Below, piece by piece: positions 30,761 through 34,538 of a stretch of DNA of 34,538 nucleotides; positions within the stretch are counted from its first letter, which is position 1; every line of letters begins with the position of its first letter. Made by a program: the position numbers and the translations under genes. Under the pieces are notes generated by a model. The model had not been told where the DNA came from, ran no database searches, and saw only the letters and a list, made by a program, of their open reading frames with translations. Origin of the DNA: Streptosporangiaceae bacterium (lineage in GTDB: Bacteria; Actinomycetota; Actinomycetes; Streptosporangiales; Streptosporangiaceae). The stretch is from NCBI GenBank assembly GCA_030039155.1, contig JASHQL010000034.1, forward strand, positions 1 to 34,538. The letters run 5' to 3'.

Positions 30761-30829
30761 CATTTCATCGATTCTGGTCGTTACGTAAGCGACAAAACTC
30801 ACATTCAGACCACCAGAATCGATGAAATG
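30761..30829. repeat. AT-rich 69-bp element with perfect 18-bp terminal inverted repeats
   Basis: The left arm CATTTCATCGATTCTGGT (30761-30778) and right arm ACCAGAATCGATGAAATG (30812-30829) are exact inverted repeats. The 33-bp centre includes the palindrome TTACGTAA (30781-30788). GC content is 29 of 69, far below the surrounding DNA. There is no coding capacity, no T tract and no clear target-site duplication. It could be a MITE-like or REP-like element, a terminator-like hairpin or a protein-binding site. Confidence 0.85.
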
Positions 30830-31075
30830 ACGGGATCGGGGCTCGTCGGCGGCGAGTGGCCCAGGTGGGTCAGTGCTGGTGCGGGAACCCTTATGTGGCC
30901 GGGAATCCGGCTTGCCGGGTCATAGCCCATCTGGACTATTTAGTAGTAATCCCCTGTGCTGCGTGTTATGTGCCGTCATGATGTTCGGTGCGTGAAATGT
31001 AAGGCCCTGGGCACGCGCGCGGTCAGCGCAGGCGCGCAAGCGCGGCACGGGCGCGGAGACGGCGTTAGGTGGGTT

Positions 31076-31891
31076 GTGGGGTCAGCAGCCGCGCATCGCA
31101 GGCCCAGGAAGGTCAGGAGCACCGGGCGGCACGCCCGGCCGTCGAAGGCCAAGAAGGTGGCCAGCAGAGCCGGCCTGGCCGCCCCTGTCGTCGCGGTAGC
31201 CGGGGCGCTGGTTGCCTCGCCGGTCTCGCACGTGCTCGCCGCCACCTCGCCGTCGCTGCACCTGGCGATGGCAGACCAGGGCGGAAAGCGGCCGCCGGGC
31301 CGGTCGGCGGCGTCTTCCAGGTCCAGCGAGGACGGGCTGTCCGGCACCGCGCTGCCGGGCAACTCCCTGGCCAGCGCCGCACGGCGGCACCAGCACGCCA
31401 GCCGGCTGGTCAGCCAGCGGCACGCCAGGCAGGCCGGACGGCAGCCAGCGCCCGGCAAGCGCGCGGCCCCCGATGCGCTGACCTGCTCGGGCTCCAGCTA
31501 CTTCCTGCCGGCGAACTACCAGACGATCGTCAGCTTCCTGCTCGCGCACGGCTACTCCAAGCTCGGCGCGGCCGGCATCGCGGGCAACATCTTCCAGGAG
31601 TCGAAGGGCGACCCAGAGTCCGTCGGGATGGGCGGCGGCGGGCTGATCGGGTTCACCCCGCTGCCGGCCGGCTACGTGACCGGCAATCCGGTCGCGGACC
31701 TGCAGACCCAGCTGTACGCAATCTTGAGTTACGACCAGCAGTGGGCGCAGTACATCCCGGCGCTGAACGCGGCCAGCACGCCGACCGAGGCCGCCGACAT
31801 CTACATGAACTACTTCGAACGGCCGGGCATCCCGGCGGCAGCGAACCGGGAGGCGGCCGCCAATGCCGTCGCCCAGGCCTGCCACCTGTAA
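31076..31891 (+). CDS. Secreted protein with phage-tail-type lysozyme domain
   Basis: About 271 residues if translation starts at GTG 31076. The start is uncertain, since the frame is open back to 30956 and ribosome-binding sites are weak throughout. A basic N-terminus, the hydrophobic run A-G-L-A-A-P-V-V-A-V-A-G-A-L-V-A-S-P and a likely cleavage near V-L-A-A give a signal peptide. A long Arg/Gln/His-rich low-complexity linker follows. The C-terminal domain (from Y-F-L-P-A-N-Y-Q-T-I-V-S-F-L-L) with G-I-A-G-N-I-F-Q-E-S-K-G-D-P matches the Phage_lysozyme2 type. The Glu in F-Q-E-S is the likely catalytic acid. It should act on cell-wall peptidoglycan outside the membrane. Confidence 0.8.
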   Translation: MGSAAAHRRPRKVRSTGRHARPSKAKKVASRAGLAAPVVAVAGALVASPVSHVLAATSPSLHLAMADQGGKRPPGRSAASSRSSEDGLSGTALPGNSLASAARRHQHASRLVSQRHARQAGRQPAPGKRAAPDALTCSGSSYFLPANYQTIVSFLLAHGYSKLGAAGIAGNIFQESKGDPESVGMGGGGLIGFTPLPAGYVTGNPVADLQTQLYAILSYDQQWAQYIPALNAASTPTEAADIYMNYFERPGIPAAANREAAANAVAQACHL

Positions 31892-31901
31892 CCCAGCCAG
31901 A

Positions 31902-31945
31902 CCAGCCCAGGGCCAGGCCAGCCCAGGGCCAGGCCAGCCCAGGGC
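31902..31945. repeat. 16-bp tandem repeat, 2.7 copies
   Basis: CCAGCCCAGGGCCAGG occurs at 31902 and 31918 and partially at 31934, in the short gap between the convergent lysozyme-domain and winged-helix genes. The unit can pair with itself (CCCAGGG and CCAGG parts) and may act as a terminator. Confidence 0.75.
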
Positions 31946-31949
31946 AACG

Positions 31950-33050
31950 TCAGCTGCCGTCCGGGTACCCGCCGCGGTGCAGCACCATCGGGTAGTGCGG
32001 CAGCGGGCCTGCCGCCCGCGCCGATGCGCGCCAGCCGTCCGGGTACGGCTCTAGGCCGCGCCACAGCGGCCCGTGCCCGCCGCCTGGCAGGTCAGCCAGC
32101 GGCTCGAGCAGGCCGCGCAGCCCGGCCACCAGGTCCGCGCCGTAGCGGGCACGCCAGCCAGCCTCGATGTCCGCCGTGCGGCCTGCGTACGCCCGCTGAG
32201 CGGCGATTCCGCTGCCGGTGAGCCTGGCCAGCTTGCCCCGGCCGCCCGGCTTCGCCGCCTGCTCGACCGTCCCCGCCTTGGTCACCAGCCCCAGCGCCAT
32301 CGCGATCCCCTCCTTGGACACCCCAGACCTGACCGGCAGCTCGGCGACCGGCACGCCGCCGGCATCCAGCACCCTGATCAGGTTCGCCATCACCGCCAGC
32401 GACCTGGTCCCGGCCTCGAACTCGACGGCGAACGCCAGCAGCACCTTCGACAACAGCTCGGGCAGGGCGGCACCGGCCAGCTGGTCTTCGTTCCCGGCCA
32501 ACGCGATCGCTGCGCGGTTCGCGGGCTCGCTGCGCAGCGGGTAGCCGAGGATCGGCATGCAGGCCGGCAGCGCGGGGTCGAGCTGGCTGGCCAGGCCGGT
32601 CAGCGCGGCCCGCAGCCCGGCGAGCGTGGCCGCGCCGAGCCGCTGCTGCCAGCGGGCCTCCACCTGGCCGGGCAGCGGGGCCCAGACCTGCCTGGCCAGC
32701 CGCCCGCCGGGCTGCAGCGTGATCACCTGGTCCCGCTCCGGCGGCTTCGGCCTGGCATCGGCCGGGCCCGGCCCGACCCTGATGTAGCCCCAGCGCTGCA
32801 GGTGCGTCAGGGTCGTGCGGGTGCCGGCCAGGCTGGTCAGCTCGCCGACGGTGATGCCCTCGTCGCCGACGTAGCGCAGGCAGGTCCACCACATCGCCAT
32901 CGAGGTCAGCCACGGCGCGTACCGCGCGCCTTGGGTACGGCCGTGCGCCGTGGTGGTGTGCGGCATCTGGTGCTCGAACTCGTTGTCGCACTCGATGATG
33001 AACGCGACCAGCGGTTGCGACAGCAGCGCCGAAAGCGGCAGCGGTGGCAT
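31950..33050 (-). CDS. Protein with two winged-helix domains, probable MarR-like regulator
   Basis: A 366-residue cytoplasmic protein from ATG 33050, with no clear ribosome-binding site. An N-terminal winged helix (about 45-105) has W-W-T-C-L-R-Y-V-G-D-E-G-I-T-V-G-E-L and then L-T-H-L-Q-R-W-G-Y-I-R-V. A second unit near residues 240-300 reads V-P-V-A-E-L-P-V-R-S-G-V-S-K-E-G-I-A-M-A-L-G-L-V and ends K-L-A-R-L-T. Each is followed by a similar W-x-x-R-x-G helical stretch (W-Q-Q-R-L-G and W-R-A-R-Y-G), so the protein looks internally duplicated. It lies 14 bp after the SDR gene, in the same operon, and may regulate it. Confidence 0.8.
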   Translation of the reverse strand: MPPLPLSALLSQPLVAFIIECDNEFEHQMPHTTTAHGRTQGARYAPWLTSMAMWWTCLRYVGDEGITVGELTSLAGTRTTLTHLQRWGYIRVGPGPADARPKPPERDQVITLQPGGRLARQVWAPLPGQVEARWQQRLGAATLAGLRAALTGLASQLDPALPACMPILGYPLRSEPANRAAIALAGNEDQLAGAALPELLSKVLLAFAVEFEAGTRSLAVMANLIRVLDAGGVPVAELPVRSGVSKEGIAMALGLVTKAGTVEQAAKPGGRGKLARLTGSGIAAQRAYAGRTADIEAGWRARYGADLVAGLRGLLEPLADLPGGGHGPLWRGLEPYPDGWRASARAAGPLPHYPMVLHRGGYPDGS

Positions 33051-33064
33051 GCGGCCAGTCTGCG

Positions 33065-33868
33065 TCAGCGCAGGGTGATCACGTTGCCGGTGATGAGCCC
33101 TGACGCCTCCGAAGCCAGGTAGCCGATCACCTCGGCCACCTCGGCTGGCGTGGCCACGTGGAAGTGCGAGCCGCTGCCCGCCACGAACGCCCTGACCGGG
33201 TCGGTGACCCAGCCGGTGTCGGTGACCGGCGGGTGCACCATGTTCGCGGTGACGCCGAACTCGGCGAGCTCGACTGCCGCCGACATGGTGTAGCTGACCT
33301 GCGCCGCCTTCGCCGCGCCGTAGGACACCTCGCTGGGGAAGCCGAGGTCGCCGCCGGAGGTGAGCCCGATGATCCGGCCCCAGGTCGCGCCGCGGGCCAC
33401 ATGCCGGCGGGCGAACTCGCCGATCAGCAGCGCGGCGGCCAGCGCGTCCACGCCGAACTGCTGCCGCCAGGTGGCCGGCGTGACCGGCTGCATGGACCGG
33501 CCGGCCTGGTCGGTGCTGGCCGGCCCGAACGTGTCCTGCACCCAGCCGGTCGCGTTGTTCACCAGGATGTCGACCGGCCCGAGGTCGCGCTCCGCCGCGT
33601 CGAACAGCAGCCCGGCCGCCGCCGGGTCGGTCAGGTCGGCTTCCACGGCCACCGCGCGGCCGCCGCCGGCCACGATCCGCGCGACCACGCCGCTGGCGTC
33701 GGCCACCCGGTTGTCCCGGTAGGCCTGCGGAACGCCGGGGTCCTGCGGATCGTGCAGCCGCAGGTAGCTGCACAGCACGGCGCAGCCCGCCGCCGCCAGC
33801 GCGACGGCGGTGGCGGCGCCGATGCCGTGGTTCGCGCCGGTCACGATCGCGGTGTGGCTGGCTGACAT
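33065..33868 (-). CDS. Short-chain dehydrogenase/reductase
   Basis: A 267-residue SDR enzyme from ATG 33868, with AAGGAG seven bases upstream. The nucleotide-binding motif T-G-A-N-H-G-I-G is at residues 10-17. N-N-A-T-G replaces the usual N-N-A-G, the active-site Ser lies in L-T-S-G-G-D and the Y-x-x-x-K pair is S-Y-G-A-A-K. The C-terminus I-T-G-N-V-I-T-L-R is the standard SDR ending. The fold and motifs fit a 3-oxoacyl reductase-like enzyme, but the substrate is not evident. It is transcribed with the double winged-helix gene. A 21-bp direct repeat lies upstream at 33890-33930. Confidence 0.93.
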   Translation of the reverse strand: MSASHTAIVTGANHGIGAATAVALAAAGCAVLCSYLRLHDPQDPGVPQAYRDNRVADASGVVARIVAGGGRAVAVEADLTDPAAAGLLFDAAERDLGPVDILVNNATGWVQDTFGPASTDQAGRSMQPVTPATWRQQFGVDALAAALLIGEFARRHVARGATWGRIIGLTSGGDLGFPSEVSYGAAKAAQVSYTMSAAVELAEFGVTANMVHPPVTDTGWVTDPVRAFVAGSGSHFHVATPAEVAEVIGYLASEASGLITGNVITLR

Positions 33869-33889
33869 GCACGGCTCCTTCCGGCGGTC

Positions 33890-33930
33890 GGCTCAGCAGA
33901 GCTAGCGGCTGGCTCAGGAAAGCTAACGGC
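33890..33930. promoter_or_regulatory. Tandem 20-bp direct repeat, 21-bp period
   Basis: GGCTCAGCAGAGCTAGCGGC (33890-33909) and GGCTCAGGAAAGCTAACGGC (33911-33930) match at 17 of 20 positions. The 21-bp period is two helical turns, placing both copies on the same DNA face. The repeat lies 22 bp upstream of the SDR start, a likely regulator-binding region for the SDR/winged-helix operon. Confidence 0.55.
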
Positions 33931-34001
33931 GCCGCGGCCAGGCCCGCCACCCATTTGGCCTGGGCCTCGGATCGCGCGCCGCCGCGTGCCACGATGGCCG
34001 C

Positions 34002-34538
34002 ATGACGCTGGAGATCAGACGGCTGCACCTGGCAAGCCTGCGCGGCGTGGACGGACTTACCTGGCCGGTGCACGGCTTCGTCATCCTGCACGACGGCGGC
34101 GCGATGCTGGTCGACACCGGAGTCGGCGGCCCAGATGAGGCGCTCAGCGACTGGCGGGTGGTGAACCGGACAGTGGCCGATGCGCTCGCGGACGTCGGCC
34201 TCAGCCCGGCCGACATCGGCATGGTGGTGAACACGCACCTGCACTTCGACCACTGCGGGCAGAACGCGGTGTTCCCGCACGCGGCGCACTACGTGCAGCG
34301 GGCCGAGCTGGCCAGGTCGCAGCGCGAGGAACCGGAGTTGTACGACTGGTTCGGCTTCATGAACGCCAAGTTCGAGCTGCTTGACGGCGACGCCGAATTG
34401 CTGCCTGGCGTCTCGGTGGTCGCCACCCCTGGCCACACCTCGGGACACCAGTGCGTGCTGGTCGGCACCGACGACGGGCCAGACCTGCTGATCGGCGACG
34501 CGGCCTACACGCCGCGGCTGTACGCCAACCCGGCGGCG
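34002..34538 (+). CDS. Metallo-beta-lactamase-fold hydrolase, N-terminal part (3' end outside window)
   Basis: The frame is open from ATG 34002 through the window end, giving 179 residues. T-H-L-H-F-D-H is the zinc-binding motif (H79, H81, D83, H84). T-P-G-H-T-S-G-H supplies the next His, and L-L-I-G-D-A-A the bridging Asp. The order matches MBL-fold hydrolases of the lactonase (AHL lactonase-like) group, but the substrate is not determined. CACGAT at 33990-33995 lies six bases before the ATG, and there is no ribosome-binding site. Translation may thus be leaderless. The gene is divergent from the SDR operon. Confidence 0.9.
   Translation, partial: MTLEIRRLHLASLRGVDGLTWPVHGFVILHDGGAMLVDTGVGGPDEALSDWRVVNRTVADALADVGLSPADIGMVVNTHLHFDHCGQNAVFPHAAHYVQRAELARSQREEPELYDWFGFMNAKFELLDGDAELLPGVSVVATPGHTSGHQCVLVGTDDGPDLLIGDAAYTPRLYANPAA

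Larger units (their letters stand above)
30674..31075. other. 402-bp non-coding gap with repeats, a hairpin element and a promoter-like AT-rich stretch
   Basis: The gap holds a short tandem array (30688-30738), an AT-rich inverted-repeat element (30761-30829), a small hairpin CCGG-CTTG-CCGG (30907-30918) and an AT-rich tract around 30935-30950. The tract probably contains the promoter of the lysozyme-domain gene, though I could not fix clear -35 and -10 boxes. An open frame continues upstream of 31076 to GTG 30956, so coding could begin earlier. Confidence 0.6.

Noticed and set aside
30688-30829. CRISPR array
   Set aside because: The repeat units are 9-11 bp without spacers, the inverted repeat is a single element, and no cas gene is present.
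30761-30829. Intrinsic terminator of the membrane-protein gene
   Set aside because: The stem is strong, but it begins 88 bp after the stop, has no T tract and is AT-rich with a 33-bp structured centre. A repeat element fits better, though termination is not excluded.
30830-30955. c-di-AMP (ydaO-type) riboswitch upstream of the lysozyme-domain gene
   Set aside because: Cell-wall hydrolase genes in actinobacteria often have this leader, and a GGGAATCC-CCGG hairpin looked promising. The conserved CGTCAGCTAAC-type end and the other core segments are missing.
34002-34538. Naming the hydrolase an AHL lactonase (aiiA)
   Set aside because: The H-x-H-x-D-H motif is shared by many MBL-fold hydrolases, and the gene is incomplete here.

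Overview
The window is high-GC DNA with many GTG and TTG starts. It carries MTB12-like, SmtB-Zur-like, DyP-encapsulin and LmrA/YxaF-type TetR families, so it is chromosomal DNA of an actinobacterium. The genus cannot be fixed from sequence alone. I see no rRNA, tRNA, CRISPR array, phage or insertion-sequence gene.

Left part (1-7607): the 3' end of an aromatic amino acid/histidine ammonia-lyase converges on a minus-strand operon. That operon encodes a YtcJ-like amidohydrolase, an oligopeptide-binding lipoprotein and two peptide permeases, with no ATPase genes. A divergent TetR regulator shares a 147-bp gap holding a near-consensus promoter overlapped by a 31-bp imperfect palindrome. A small zinc-ribbon gene follows.

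Middle part (7785-19109): an FtsX/MacB-type ABC cassette (full-length permease, ATPase, and a second permease that lacks the extracellular domain) is divergent from a histidine kinase/response regulator pair. Next come an LmrA/YxaF-type TetR gene divergent from a tautomerase, with two matching 16-bp operators between them, then an MTB12-like lipoprotein and a DHA2-type MFS exporter. A stand-alone Clp-N/UVR protein, a secreted protein of unknown function and another TetR regulator complete this part.

Zinc and nanocompartment part (19011-27594): a Zn/Mn ABC importer (two permeases, ATPase, binding lipoprotein) is divergent from smtB-like, His-rich small protein and zur-like genes. Tightly spaced same-strand genes continue with an aldo-keto reductase, a Gfo/Idh/MocA oxidoreductase, a DyP peroxidase carrying a C-terminal encapsulin-targeting peptide, and the encapsulin shell protein. 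The logic appears to be zinc sensing, uptake and buffering beside a peroxidase nanocompartment. A shared transcript is only inferred.

Right part (27591-34538): a likely leaderless small gene, a DUF4177-like protein, 6-phosphogluconate dehydrogenase with a UBP-type zinc-finger protein, and a two-helix membrane protein. A 402-bp gap then holds a short tandem array and an AT-rich 69-bp element with perfect 18-bp inverted repeats. It is followed by a secreted phage-type lysozyme-domain protein, a double winged-helix protein with an SDR dehydrogenase, and the 5' part of a metallo-beta-lactamase-fold hydrolase.

The most unusual items are the inverted-repeat element (30761-30829), the duplicated His-rich protein inserted between smtB and zur, the FtsX paralog without its ectodomain, and the encapsulin ribosome-binding site lying inside the cargo-targeting-peptide codons.
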